64,000 bases of DNA. It comes from Acanthosoma haemorrhoidale. Lineage: Eukaryota; Arthropoda; Insecta; Hemiptera; Acanthosomatidae. Made by a program: the position numbers and the translations under genes. Shown here in pieces: positions 22,096 through 33,644 of the stretch. The stretch covers positions 147,327,405 through 147,391,404 of the forward strand of contig OV884012.1 of NCBI GenBank assembly GCA_930367205.1. The letters are read 5' to 3'. The notes beneath the pieces are model-generated. The model was not told the DNA's origin. It ran no database searches and saw only the letters and a program-made list of their open reading frames with translations. Each line of letters starts with the position of its first letter. The stretch's first letter is position 1.

Positions 22096-22365
22096 TTTAA
22101 TGCTATTACTATCAGAAATAAACGGAATTAGTGGATATTTACAGGAAAATATAAAGGGAAATCATGTACAAGGAAAACAGAAATTCTGAAATTCAAAAGT
22201 TGGTGATAAAATTAAATTGAGTACTAATAATAATTAGACAAACAGTAAGCACAGTTTGAGTTGATGTGGTTTCAACACCTGGCGCTAGTCGTCGCGATTC
22301 GATTTGACTAACCTTCTGACTCAAACTGATGATCAATTTTCAAATTAATAGTTGGACAGAATAAT

Positions 22366-22383
22366 CCGGAATACGGAGAACCA
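22366..22383 (-). other. Candidate primer-binding site
   Basis: Next to the 5' LTR, the element strand reads TGGTTCTCCGTATTCCGG, starting with TGG as expected for pairing with a tRNA 3' CCA end. It lies 7 bases from the LTR edge. The tRNA cannot be identified by eye. Confidence 0.4.
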
Positions 22384-22390
22384 AAAAATA

Positions 22391-22998
22391 TGTTTGGAAT
22401 TTCACCAGTTGAAATCGCAACCGGCAAACGAGGCGACTGATTCGAGAAACTAATTAGCCTGGGGATAATTAGCTATACGTTTGAGTTTTAAGTGGACTGT
22501 AATTATTTGAGAGTCTCGTTAGAGAAATGACAATATCAAATGTAAACACAGTAATGCAAATTCCTACCTGCTTCGATGTGACGACAGCGTGCGAATCTCC
22601 CTTCTTGAACTCCGATAACCTAGAGATTTGGGCCCAAACTCCAGATTTATCCAAGTCCCGATTCATCCAATAGCTGTCTGCGTTTAATCTGAAATGTCGC
22701 TTCTCCAAGACTGCGTACTAGTGATTTGAATAATGACTAAACAAAGATAATGGCGTTGAAAATACGCTTGAAAAACAGTGTGAAAAATGATAACTGTTGA
22801 AGACAAAAAGAGACGCTATAATAATGAAAATGAAAATTACCACCTGAGAGACAAAAGCGTGGGGAAAAACGCTGATCGAGCCGGCAGGCAGCGCCAGCGT
22901 CTGTGATTCACAGAACTACCGAATGGTTTCGGGTAATTACTTATTGAATAGCAAATTCAATTTAAAATGAAATTAAGTTTACGCAAATGGCGTAAACA
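22391..22998 (-). repeat. BEL/Pao 5' LTR
   Basis: 608 bp, same ends as the LTR at 17214-17821. The two differ at about two sites, for example TCTGCG here against TCTGCA there, and GATTTGAA against GATTTTAA. Confidence 0.95.
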
Positions 22999-23424
22999 TA
23001 CCGCCCACCAAATTAGAGCAACTAATTTCCGGGTTAAATGAGAGCTAACACAAATGAAATAGCATGATCTACTTGAGAGTTTATGTACATGATTGAGGAA
23101 ACAAGGAATAATGAGAATGGAAACGTTAAAGGGGAAAAGGTAAAGAAAAAGAGAAAGAAAAAAAATGAATAAATGAATGACAACTGTGAAACTTAGGCCT
23201 GAGAGTCAAGGGGCACAAGCCGATTGACGGGCCGAACGAATGAACCAGATGGGTTGCGTATGGTGACAACCCGTGTCACGCCATCAGCGCCGGGGTGAAG
23301 GGATTCTACCCGAGCCATGGGCCAATGAAGAGGAGAAGTTGAGATTCCCTTGATGAAAACAACATCGCCAACAGAAATTTCCTTGGAATGACGATTCCAT
23401 TTATGGCGTTGCATGAGGGTGTTG
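22999..23424 (-). repeat. Partial second copy of the BEL/Pao internal 3' end
   Basis: Essentially identical to 17822-18247: polypurine tract, non-coding tail and the last 73 codons of gag-pol (23414-23193). It follows the LTR as in a tandem element but is cut at 23424. Confidence 0.92.
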
Positions 23425-23430
23425 CATGAG

Positions 23431-24866
23431 GTGAACGACAGTAAAGGGCGCCTTTACCAAGGCTCTCCCCGCTGGGTTGGCGGTGGCATTATTCCACAAG
23501 GTATGCCGCGCATTTAAGTCCCGACAACCCAGTGGTGAGACGCCCTCGGTCTCTTATACATGGCGGTGGGATAAATGGGTGTCCCTAAATTTATTTTCAC
23601 CGTCAAGTGGTGGACCTTGACAGCAAATGTATTCAGTGGCGGATCCACTTTCATCCATGTGATGCCGTGCCGTATAGCCACCAGAACTCCACCGTAGCCA
23701 TCGGTCCGTTCGATGACAACAGAGTAGCCCTGTAGCCTTACGTTCTGGTTCACAATTCTCGTATCCGTTAGCACGACGATATCCAGTGTGGAGGTCGCTA
23801 TTAGCGCCTCCACTTCTTCGAATACAGTCATCAGACCGTCAACGTTGAAGTTAAGTATCTTGTACTTACCTTTTTTTTGGCTAACAATTTATAGCTATTT
23901 ATTTACAGGCCCTATTTATAGCCCCCATTAACCAATTATCTGCGGTGTTATTCTGGCCAACCAAACCGCAAGGTTGCGGTGACGCTTGCTTGTTCTAGGC
24001 TGGGACCCACCCAGCCTCCTAGCCTACTCTACCTGACTCTCCCTTCAAGGGCCTCTGACATGTTTTTTGCAGCTGCGTCTTTTATTTTTTACAATATTTA
24101 CACTGATATGACTTGTGGTTTGGTAACGTTATTTACATTTGTTTAAATTAATTTACAACATAATAACCAATTTACAATATATATAAAATAGAGTATAGGG
24201 TGATTTATCTTATGTAGTTAGTAGTCGCTACTATGTACATTACACATTAATTTATTGAACATCTTTAAAAGTGATGGAGCTCACCTTATTTATCAAATAA
24301 GTCGTCATGAACCCTTTAGCTTTAACTTATGATATTTGTTTTCTCTCATTACAGTTTTGTGGTATAAAAAACTTGCTGAAAGAATTCTTCATGTAAAGAT
24401 TTGAAGTTTTGCAAGTAGACAAATAGTACACTTAGTGGAAAAAATAGTTTTGTTTTGCTCAATACAATATTAGTGGGTTTCATTGATCCTGGAATCAGTA
24501 ATAATTCTGCCTAGATTGGTATTTAACCACTGATGAAGTAGTTTTATGAGTGTAGTCAATAATTAATTATCTTTTAAAAAAATTTCCATATATTACATTT
24601 TAACGTATACTTTGCTAAACTGCTTGGACTACAGCTGACACATGCTCGTTAGCCTTGGAACAATGGTTTTACTCATTCGTTATATTGTATTTTCCGATTT
24701 TTATTTTTGTATTAATTATTAACTACATATAAATAAATGTTGGCTGCTAGTTAGTATGCCACTTTTTCGTTTTCTTTTGTATTTATTTTATTTTTTTTTA
24801 TTTAATGTCTTACAGTACAGTCTTCTGCACATTGTTGTTATTTTTGAAATTTGATTTAATAATTAC
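23431..24866 (-). repeat. Second copy of LINE A 5' part, LTR right part and flank
   Basis: Nearly identical to 15777-17213 (offset 7654, with one T fewer in a T run near 23870). It contains the endonuclease N-terminal frame (23831-23514), the LTR remainder (to about 24233), the LINE tail fragment with hairpin at 24270-24285, and the partial segmental block (24303-24645). It joins the truncated BEL copy through the 6-base filler CATGAG at 23425-23430. Confidence 0.92.
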
Positions 24867-25474
24867 TGTTTGGAATTTCACCAGTTGAAATCGCAACCGG
24901 CAAACGAGGCGACTGATTCGAGAAACTAATTAGCCTGGGGATAATTAGCTATACGTTTGAGTTTTAAGTGGACTGTAATTATTTGAGAGTCTCGTTAGAG
25001 AAATGACAATATCAAATGTAAACACAGTAATGCAAATTCCTACCTGCTTCGATGTGACGACAGCGTGCGAATCTCCCTTCTTGAACTCCGATAACCTAGA
25101 GATTTGGGCCCAAACTCCAGATTTATCCAAGTCCCGATTCATCCAATAGCTGTGTGCGTTTAATCTGAAATGTCGCTTCTCCAAGACTGCGTACTAGTGA
25201 TTTGAATAATGACTAAACAAAGATAATGGCGTTGAAAATACGCTTGAAAAACAGTGTGAAAAATGATAACTGTTGAAGACAAAAAGAGACGCTATAATAA
25301 TGAAAATGAAAATTACCACCTGAGAGACAAAAGCGTGGGGAAAAACGCTGATCGAGCCGGCAGGCAGCGCCAGCGTCTGTGATTCACAGAACTACCGAAT
25401 GGTTTCGGGTAATTACTTATTGAATAGCAAATTCAAATTAAAATGAAATTAAGTTTACGCAAATGGCGTAAACA
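24867..25474 (-). repeat. Third BEL/Pao LTR, followed by target duplication
   Basis: 608 bp, very close to the other two LTRs. It is preceded by ATTAC (24862-24866) and followed by ATTAC (25475-25479), so by itself it looks like a solo LTR with a perfect 5-bp target duplication. The sequence to its right (25480 onward) is new and is presumably the true right flank of the original insertion. Confidence 0.92.
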
Positions 25475-25550
25475 ATTACTATTATCCTTCATTCAGACAC
25501 ACAGGTTTACACTTTATTTTACATTTTCATTACTTTTTTGTTTTGTTTTA

Positions 25551-25847
25551 CTATTTTATTGTGATGTTATATTTATTTTTATTGTAGCAGAAGAAGTCAA
25601 GGAGATCTCGTTTTCGGTTGGAATCTGGTGGCCAATAGGTGGCTGTGTCAGGAGAGATCGTGGAGGACTCTTCGACGGTTCCTTCTTCAGATGTGCTGGC
25701 CTGTCGCAGTATCTCTTCCATCGAGCTAGCTGCAGAGGATGTTATTAGTACGTTCCTGTTTGAACGTCTTGGCTTTCGCTTAGCAGGTAATGGTGTCGGA
25801 GTTGGCCCTAGAGGAGACCTTGATCTTTTTTTTTTATTTTGTGACAT
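25551..25847 (-). CDS. Uncharacterised 98-residue basic, Ser/Pro-rich frame
   Basis: The frame starts MSQNKKKRSRSPLGPTPTPLP and continues KRKPRRSNRNV, then Ser/Glu/Thr-rich sequence and a C-terminal part of low complexity. The composition resembles the N-terminus of a non-LTR retrotransposon ORF1 or of a nuclear protein. No later domain is seen because the BEL/Pao insertion lies directly downstream on this strand. It may be a gene fragment interrupted by that insertion. I do not recognise it. Confidence 0.3.
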   Translation of the reverse strand: MSQNKKKRSRSPLGPTPTPLPAKRKPRRSNRNVLITSSAASSMEEILRQASTSEEGTVEESSTISPDTATYWPPDSNRKRDLLDFFCYNKNKYNITIK

Positions 25848-25859
25848 CAGCTGCTGATA

Positions 25860-26817
25860 AAATCACATTTTATCATATTTATTTATATTTAAAAATATTT
25901 TATTATTAATAAAAAATAAGCTGTGCCGAGAGGATACGAAATTACGAATTCCAGGGCGTAGTCACCGTTCGTGGCTCTCGGCTATTAGAGCCGTCTGGTT
26001 TATTGCTTAATTTTATCTGTAATCCGGCAGAGACAATTGCTAGGGTCGTCCAATATGGCCGATTTCTATGTTTGATATCACCTATTGCACTCAAATGTAA
26101 CAAGTGATTCACTCACTTCTTGAGGGGTCTCTCGTGCCCATCTCACATAAGTTGCCTGCTGAGACAATTTTAGAGCTGAAGTACGGCCTATAAACAGTAG
26201 TATAAGGTGTTTATATGAAGAACGAAATAGAGAGAAGCCTGTTGATAATAGCGCATGCGCAGAACTTGAAAATGATTAAAAACTTTTCTGAATCATATTG
26301 GAATGAATATTTTGAATTAATGAAAAGACAGTGGTTATAGAACAACGACACACCAATGAATCACACGTAGAAAGCAATTGTTTAGGTTACAAAAATGTTT
26401 GCTTATGTCCCAATCCTGAATTGTACGCCTGGGGGAACAACTGCCTGATAGGCAAATACTGAAAAATTTAAGTGGGAACATCTGAATCGCAATGAGATAC
26501 TAAATAATACATTAGCAAGAATATCTGCTTGACAGTCAGATATTTAAACATATTTTAGTAGCAATATTTATCTAGTAGACAGGGAGTGTTCTAGAAAAAT
26601 AGCTTTGACTGAACCATAGACGTCTGGCGTCACATATCACCTTTCCCCACTCAAGAGAAGATGTTGATTGAAGCTGGTGTAGGCTCACACTACCCAAAGT
26701 CAAAGAGTGAGGGATCCAGGGTTGATTAATGAAACCATAATTGTCTAAGAGGCAGCTGTTACAACCAAAAAGTTAAGGAGCTTTCGTGAAGAAGAAATAC
26801 ACCAGTGTAATTATGTG
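25860..26817. other. Intergenic DNA, nothing recognised
   Basis: Mixed-composition DNA with a possible small hairpin near 25992 (GCTCTCGG...AGAGC). No repeat shared with the rest of the window. Confidence 0.5.
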
Positions 26818-27753
26818 TGTAGCGACCGCTAACTACATAAGATAAATCACCCTATACTCTATTGTATATCTACTGTAAAATAACTTAAACAAATGTAAAT
26901 AGCATTACCAAACCGTAAATCATTGTAAATGTTGTAAACAATAAAGACGCAACTGCAAGCCAATTAGTTATATGAGCTGGGGCACCCGCTACCCGTAACA
27001 GGTACTAAGCGACCCAAACCGCCAGGCCTGCCGAGAGGGCCGGAGACCCTTACCCGGGTCAGGTATCGGTGACTCAAAGGCCACCAACTGTCAAAGAACC
27101 AAGGCCACCACATACTCAACTGGCATTGGGTACAATAAAACCGAAGCTGATTGGCTACTGACGAAGCCAGCTGTGTATTTAAGACCGGGAGTTTCGGCCT
27201 GTAATTCATTCTCCTGACGACTGGCTGACTGTTGGCTTGTGGCTGCACTGATGTTTAAAACTCTGCCTTCTCATTTATGAAAACCTCTACTTCTCTCTCT
27301 CCTCACCTCGCTACGTTTTAGTCCGGCCTTGTCATACCCCACACTCTCCTAGTGGGAATCTCTGCCTTCGTCTCGCTAAATCTAGCACCTCCTTAGAAGA
27401 GACCTCTCCCTGGTGGACAACGGTTGTCGTGGTCCTGCAAATTTACCAAGCAGTGTTTCCCACGGCGATCCAGTCTGCCTCTCTCCGGTTCACACTCGCC
27501 TTTGGGATCCTGACGGATTTCGCCTACCCTCAGAGTGTGAATTGGTGGCCATTCCAAGACCACACAAACTACCCACACCACCTACCCTATACCTCTTCTC
27601 CTGAACATAGTGCATTGTCGGGGCACTTGCCTATCACATATGGAGTCAGATAGTAAAACCATCATGAAACGATTGTCCAGGTCATAACCTAATCAACCCT
27701 CACTTCGTCACCAGGGCTGGGGTAACTAGGCACCCCCTCGTGACGACCCGACA
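26818..27753 (+). mobile_element. Solo LTR, family L, with perfect 5-bp target duplication
   Basis: 936 bp running TGTAGCGACCGC...GACGACCCGACA. It is flanked by ATGTG on both sides (26813-26817 and 27754-27758). A TATA-like TATTTAAG at 27176-27183 followed by a CT-rich leader shows plus orientation. It aligns with the LTRs at 36374-37220 and 12442-16580. There is no internal region, so it arose by recombination between the two LTRs of a full element. The element class is not proven; a 5-bp duplication suits BEL/Pao or Gypsy. Confidence 0.9.
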
Positions 27754-28705
27754 ATGTGTATAACTTTTGTGCTCATGGAAAAGTACAAATTCTCCTAGCC
27801 TCCGAGGGCCCCCTTCCCAATATGCCCCTAAGGGCATATGACATTATACAGGTTGCAGATGCATCAAATCGTTCGCATGTTATTGCAACAGAGCATCAAG
27901 ATGCAGCTTACATTCGTTGTGTGGGGCATTCGTGGATATTGAAAAAACCTTCAACTCAGTGTTCCGTTAAGGTTTTTGGAAAGTAATATGAAGCTACACG
28001 ATTCCCTCAATGATATTGAACTCAATGAAACGTATTTATAAAAGACATTCCATGTTCTGCAACTAAACTTCCGCAATAAGGCCAATAGTTTTTTGAGTTT
28101 TTTGTATAGTTTTTGAGGAAAGTGTCCATTTCATCTATTTTGTTTTTTACTAATTTTGATTGCGTTTTGAGAAAATCGACAAGAAAAATGGAATTCAGTG
28201 AAAAGGAAAAAGTCGTCATGAACACTTTAGTTTTCTAACTGACGATGTCTTGTTCACTGTTTTCTCTCGTTACACTTTTGTGGGATAACACACATGCTGA
28301 AAGAGCTCGTTACATAATTGTGGCAGTCACTCGACTGACGAGTGAGATTGTAGATATATGAACACTAAATCCAATTAGTCATGGAGAGATTAGAAGTTTT
28401 GGAAGTAGACAAATAGTACACTTAGTGGAGAAAATGGGTTTGTTTTACACAATGCAATATATAACATCTCATTGTGGGTTTCTTTCATCCTGCAATAAGT
28501 ATTAATTCTGCCTAGATTTCTATTTTACCATCGATGAAGTGGGTTTATAAATGTAGTAAATAATTAATTATCTTTTAAACAAATTTCCATATATTACATT
28601 TTAACGTATATATTGCTAAACTGCTTGGACTACAGCTGACACATTTGTTAAGATTCCATGGTTACTTGGGAGACGTAGGGTTACAGATCTGCTCTGGAGT
28701 GCTTA

Positions 28706-28921
28706 TCATGCTGGCCTCGCGATCACCCAGTTCTTCTTGGCGGCCTCGAGGTCCTCTCGGATGTTCTTAAGCACATCTTGCAGACCAAGATCAATCTGAC
28801 TCTGGAGCTGGACAGTGTCATTGTTGACCCGCTCCTGGAGCTCAGCCACCACTTCCTTGACAGTCTTGGCACTGGCAGCTGCCACCAACAGGAGTAGTAC
28901 TGACAGCACTGAGGTCTTCAT
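28706..28921 (-). CDS. Small secreted helical protein, short form 2
   Basis: 71 residues: signal peptide MKTSVLSVLLLLVAAASA, then KTVKEVVAELQERVNNDT and a cysteine-free helix ending KKNWVIARPA before a stop. About three quarters of positions match the other family members. The TATA context upstream (CTATTTATACTTATGTCTGTG on the plus strand) matches that of the gene at 6291. Homology to the other short gene ends at ATAAG, exactly where the donor would be; beyond it lies the unrelated block shared with copy A, and I find no second exon. It may be a truncated, possibly single-exon gene. Confidence 0.7.
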   Translation of the reverse strand: MKTSVLSVLLLLVAAASAKTVKEVVAELQERVNNDTVQLQSQIDLGLQDVLKNIREDLEAAKKNWVIARPA

Positions 28922-30086
28922 GTTGTTCTTGATGCTTCTGTCTCTTCATAAGCAGCCCTATTTATACTTATGTCTGTGTATATGTTAATCTATGCTAATA
29001 TTAAAATGATAACACACACAAAGAAAACAGATCTATATGTCGATAAAATATATTTAATTCACGGTCTAGACTTTAAGCAAACTCATTGAAGGCCGGTTGT
29101 TATTCCGCAAATTAAATCAAAATGGGACGAATGTGGGTCTTCTTTTCAATATCTGGGTTAGTTTAGGATTTATGAATGTTAGAGAGGTCAGAAAAATCTG
29201 TAAATATTAGTTAGTGTAATCATTTTAGGAAAGCAAACATCTATCTAAATATATAACTGTTTAATATATATATATATTATTTAGGTATTAGTTATACTGA
29301 ATCCATATATTACTAATATTATTATGTCAGTAAGATTTTGGAATAAATGAAAAAAAAATGCAACAAGATAGATAGGTTTAAAAATGAGCGCGATAAATCG
29401 CAAAAATTAATATATTACTGTGCTTACTACTAGATCAGAGGCATTTATAATGGCGTCTAAATATTTATACCTTCATTGACCGAATGCATATCCTCTATCA
29501 AAAGCATTGGTCAAATAGGTGAAAAAGGCAAACCACTTTTCGATAATCTGCCATAAAACGAATGTCAGAGCTTAACCACTTCTATTTGGACTGAGTCAGT
29601 ACTAATTGTTATTAAATAACAAGTCCTAAATTATGTGAACGAGACACTGAACTAAAGCAGATGGTACATGAAACTTTTCCATAGTTAATTTTAATTTCAA
29701 TTTTTCGTTTACGTTGTAGGATTGCGGTATTCACCGATGTGGAGGTAGAGTATCCTCAGCGAAGCTCTTAATTGCACGAGTTATTGTTAGTATGGTCTTT
29801 TTGCTATCTCTCATGGGATTTTTTCAGATTTTGATCCTCTTCTGTATTATGTAATTCAAAAGTAAAAAGATCCAACCTTTTCCCATCCCATGTAACTTTG
29901 ACAGATTAATTAACAAAAGTACAGAAGAATTATAAAAAGTTTTATTTGGTCTATAATTTGAAAATTGAAATCATAGAACGTTGCTGGGCGATGGCGAGGA
30001 TCTAGAGCTGATAAAGTGGAAAGGTGGGCTTCAGTGGAAAGACAATTAAATAAGAATTCTGAGTTTAAGACAATTATTAATAACTA

Positions 30087-30655
30087 AAAAAGTCGAACAT
30101 CAAGCGTATACAATCCTTTCAATCAAAAGTCCTGAGAACAATAGTAAATGCCCCTTATTACGTCAGCAACAAAACCCTTCATAACGATCTTAATATACCT
30201 TACATTCTCGCGCTCATCACTTCCAAGTTCATGAAATTCCATAGTAACCTATCCAACAACCCTAATCCCCTAGCACAGTCATTGCACTGCACCACTCATC
30301 CCTATAATCCTCCTCCAAGACTAAAACGGCAGTGGCCTCGTGACCTGCTATAAATGCGTAACATTGGGAGTCCTGCCAATGGCCAGTCTCTCCAATCTGG
30401 ATCTCGCGCTTATCGTAAGCCTCCACTGGCTCGTATCCGGTGACGCGGCTGACGGAGGAGCGTGGGTGACTTTCCAAGACTCCGCTTCCTCTTTCGCATG
30501 CGAGGGAGGTGACAACCATGTGGATTTGCGAGGTCTCTGGGACGTTTGTATATACTGTATGAATGAGCGAGTGATTGAAAACATTTATCACAATTACTTA
30601 TTGCCCTATTGAGACAGGTTGTAAATTTATCATAATATAAAGTTGTTTTATCAAT
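30087..30655 (+). mobile_element. LINE family C, 5'-truncated 3' end
   Basis: Absent from the equivalent place in copy A, so it was inserted after the duplication. 30087-30353 codes the C-terminal end of a Jockey-like reverse transcriptase frame: motifs LRTIVNAPYYVSN, FHSNLSNNPNPLAQSL, RRL/PRLKRQWPRDLL and a stop. The 3' UTR follows (AATGGCCAGT, CTCGTATCCGGTGACGCGG, TGTATGAATGAGCGAGTGA) and ends near AATATAAAGTTGTTTT. Other copies: 39995-40255, 52880-53300, 59340-59600 and 60429-60860. Confidence 0.85.
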
Positions 30656-31043
30656 TAAACTTGGCAGAACCTAAATATTCTAATTCATAGAATCTAGGAT
30701 ATTCAGAATGTTTTCAACTATAGACTCCTTCTTTAAATATTTTTCTTGACAAAAATTGTCGTAGATGGTTGCGCTTAAATTGGAGCAACTCGATACCACA
30801 ATCAAGTGTGAGAGTGAGAGTTATAATTGGATAAATTATGATTCCTTTCAGTCTGAAGTGCCATGGAGTCTAAGAACAGCTAATGAGGATTTGACCTCCA
30901 GTAAATTTGCTCAGTGTCTGGCTCGTGGTTGAGTATGTTTGTACGATAAACATGACGGTTTCTTCTGTCTGAAACGTGATTCTAATATTTATTCTAAATA
31001 GAAATTATAATAATGTGCATGCATCATCCAGTTCACAGATAAT

Positions 31044-31054
31044 GTATATAAGGT
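31044..31054 (+). promoter_or_regulatory. TATA box of long-form gene 2
   Basis: GTATATAAGG about 55 bases upstream of the ATG, in the same context as for long-form gene 1. Confidence 0.6.
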
Positions 31055-31106
31055 GAAAAAGGAAAATACCGAGTCATCACACGATCAATTCCCAGAGCAG
31101 AACAAC

Positions 31107-32224
31107 ATGAAGACCTCAGTGCTGTCATTGGTACTCCTTTTGGTGGTGGCCGTCAGCGCCAAAACTGTCAAGGAAGTGGTGGCCGAAATCCAGGAACAAC
31201 TAAAAGAAGACATTGCCCAGCTCCAGAGCCAGATCGACCTTGGTCTCCAGAAGGTACTTCAGGACATCCGGGAGGACCTCGAGGCTGCCAAGAAGTACTG
31301 GGTAGTTTATAAGCCTGCACCGCCCACTCTCTTAGACAGCGCCAGACAGGCCTTCGTGGACATCAAGCAGATAGCCGTCGATGACATCAAGGTTTGTATG
31401 TCTATATAAATGTCAGATTGGTTATTTACAGTTTGGCAGTCTTTTGTAGCATACTATGGTTTAGCGTCTTCTAGGTGGCGATGGCGTTAATTTACTATTT
31501 AATAACTATCAACCATATAAAAAAAAATTGAAATAGATCGAGTTTGGTATGGGATATGTCTCATAGAATTTGTGATTGATAAAACTGGAGAAATAGTGAT
31601 CAGGATGCCCTGGGTTGAATCCCTTCCTGAACAACATGTGTTTTGGGGGGGGGGGGGTGAGGGATTATTTAAACTAAAACACTTTTATGAGTTGCTTATT
31701 TAGAACCTGATGAGGAGAAAGATGAAATAAAAATATTTTACAATAATATATATATATATATATATAAAAAACATTATTTTGTTCCCCAGTGAAATAGATG
31801 ATTTGAACTAGGAACTTGTATGTTATAAATACTAGGAACTGTAATGGAATAAATACCTGGATAAAGTGATTTTCATGTAACCTAGTAGGGCATTAGGCAG
31901 TAAAATGTCAGAGACCTATCGCCAGATTCAAAAAGTCACATTTATCCATTCGTACAATATTTATGGCACAAATAAATCAGGAAGCATATATTTAAACATT
32001 ACTTTAATCATAATTTTTGGGGAGTTTCAAAGTCAGAATGGGTTGGTGAGGATAGTATGGCTTGTGGGATTATATATTTGAATTTTGGTACAGAAACTTA
32101 AGTGTTAATGATTCTTGAATATTTTCTATGGTTATTATTATTAAATATAATTTTGTAAATATAGATTATTATATTTATTTTTGTATTACAGGGAAAGGCA
32201 GATGCTCTGAAGTTCTGGGACTAG
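31107..32224 (+). CDS. Small secreted helical protein, long form 2 (two exons)
   Basis: Coding exon 1 is 31107-31391 (95 codons), ending GACATCAAG|GTTTGT. Coding exon 2 is 32192-32224, after the acceptor TTTGTATTACAG, coding GKADALKFWD and a TAG. The intron is 800 bp, phase 0. The product is 105 residues: signal peptide MKTSVLSLVLLLVVAVSA, helix KTVKEVVAEIQEQLKEDIAQL..., linker KPAPPTLLDSA and second helix RQAFVDIKQIAVDDIK. No cysteine. The C-terminal ten residues differ entirely from those of long form 1 (GKLGVLTN), and the intron is three times longer, so the two loci differ mostly after the exon junction. A further intact long-intron copy is implied by the remnant at 11693-12441. Function unknown. 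Confidence 0.82.
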
Positions 32225-32290
32225 AGTGAACTGGTGCTGGCTTGACTAGAATAGGATACACATTAGCTTTTTTTTTTTTTATACAATTTG

Positions 32291-33640
32291 CATGTAACAT
32301 AAATAAAACTTTTTTTTTAAAGATTTGTATTTATTTTTTCCTTTGTTATACGATCAAGTCTATGCAATTATCACAAGGAGATAAAATATTGTTGACTAAT
32401 TTTAACAAGTTAAACAAATTTTGTTAACCTAATTATACAAAATAAATTCTATTATTTGAACAATTCCAGAAATGGTAAGGATATAATCAGTTATTTGTTT
32501 AACTGATAATTTTTTTTTTTTTTCAGTTTCAGTTCAGATTTACAAAATTAACTTATTCAATAATAAAAATGTTAGGAAAACTTCAAGAGGCAGACTCACT
32601 TGTTATTTGAATAAAGCTTAAAAATATAATAAAAAATAAAAGAGCAATACAAAATAAAAGAATAAAAAATGTAGTGATGTGAGTAAAATTAATATGGCAA
32701 GGTGATATTCAAATTTAGATAAATGCATTCAACGTAACTCATTACTGGAAAACTTTGCACTATATACAAAATCTATGTTGAAATACAACATAAACTTAAT
32801 ACAATGGTACAATAAAGCCACAGGTAAAAGAATGTACAGTGTCAGGCTAACACTTTTTTTTATATAATTATAACCCTTAATTAAATTTGTTTTTAAATTT
32901 ATTCTTAATTTAATTAATTTTTTAATAAATCTTTATTTATTAAAATTACAACATGCTCTAGTGGGATGAATTATTGTAATAAATGACCTCATTCATGCGA
33001 TATTCACACTATTGTAGTAAAAAGTAATATACTACTAACACCTTTTATAAGAGCCTAGTAGTTGATAGAAGGGCTAAAGAGCACACATTTCATTTTGTGG
33101 GATGTCACCTACTGTTTTTTTAAAAATGATTTGGAATGCATTGAGTATCTGCATGGATACTTAAATAGGTTTATTTTGAGTTCCCCAAAACGTCTTTAAC
33201 AGACAAAATCCCCTACAACCTCATTCTAGGACCTGATGCAGATACATACATATTATGTAAGAATAGTGTCTTATAAAATAAATTATATGAAATCCTAACA
33301 ACTCTCTTTCATTGACCCAAGCCGATTTCTCAAATAAACTATCCTACTTTTTGAACAGACCCACACCTGGCAGTGAATGAAACTAATATCTGGTAGGATA
33401 CTTTATGCAAACCTTGATCAGTCCTATTCCAATTGCCATCTACAATTTTTCTTATAGAATGAAACTATCGATACAACAAAAAACTAATTAGACAAGGTAA
33501 AATTAATCACTTACCTAAATATCTACTCATCTAGGACAATCTCCTACTTTTGGCAATCATGGATATAAGGATATTTATTAGAAGGGAGTGGCCTTTAAAA
33601 GGAGGACAGGCGCTATTATGATGCCTAAAATGTTGCTTTT
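32291..33640. other. AT-rich intergenic DNA
   Basis: Long A/T runs and low-complexity sequence; no coding signal, terminal repeat or LINE tail recognised. Confidence 0.6.
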
Positions 33641-33644
33641 TTTC

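Larger units (their letters stand above)
17214..22998 (-). mobile_element. BEL/Pao LTR retrotransposon, young, lacking the RT core
   Basis: Two 608-bp LTRs (17214-17821 and 22391-22998), each TG...CA, differ at only about two positions, so insertion was recent. They flank a 4.6-kb internal region with one long minus-strand gag-pol frame. ATTAC stands just outside the left LTR (17209-17213). The matching ATTAC is found at 25475-25479, right of a third LTR, because the right side was rearranged (see 22999-25474). Gag type, protease and integrase identify BEL/Pao. Without a reverse transcriptase it would depend on an enzyme supplied in trans. Confidence 0.9.
27839..32290 (+). repeat. Segmental duplication, copy B
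   Basis: Collinear with copy A (8367-12441). It contains the short-form gene (28706-28921), the LINE C insertion (about 30085-30655) and long-form gene 2 (31107-32224) with its second exon. See copy A for matching blocks. Confidence 0.85.
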
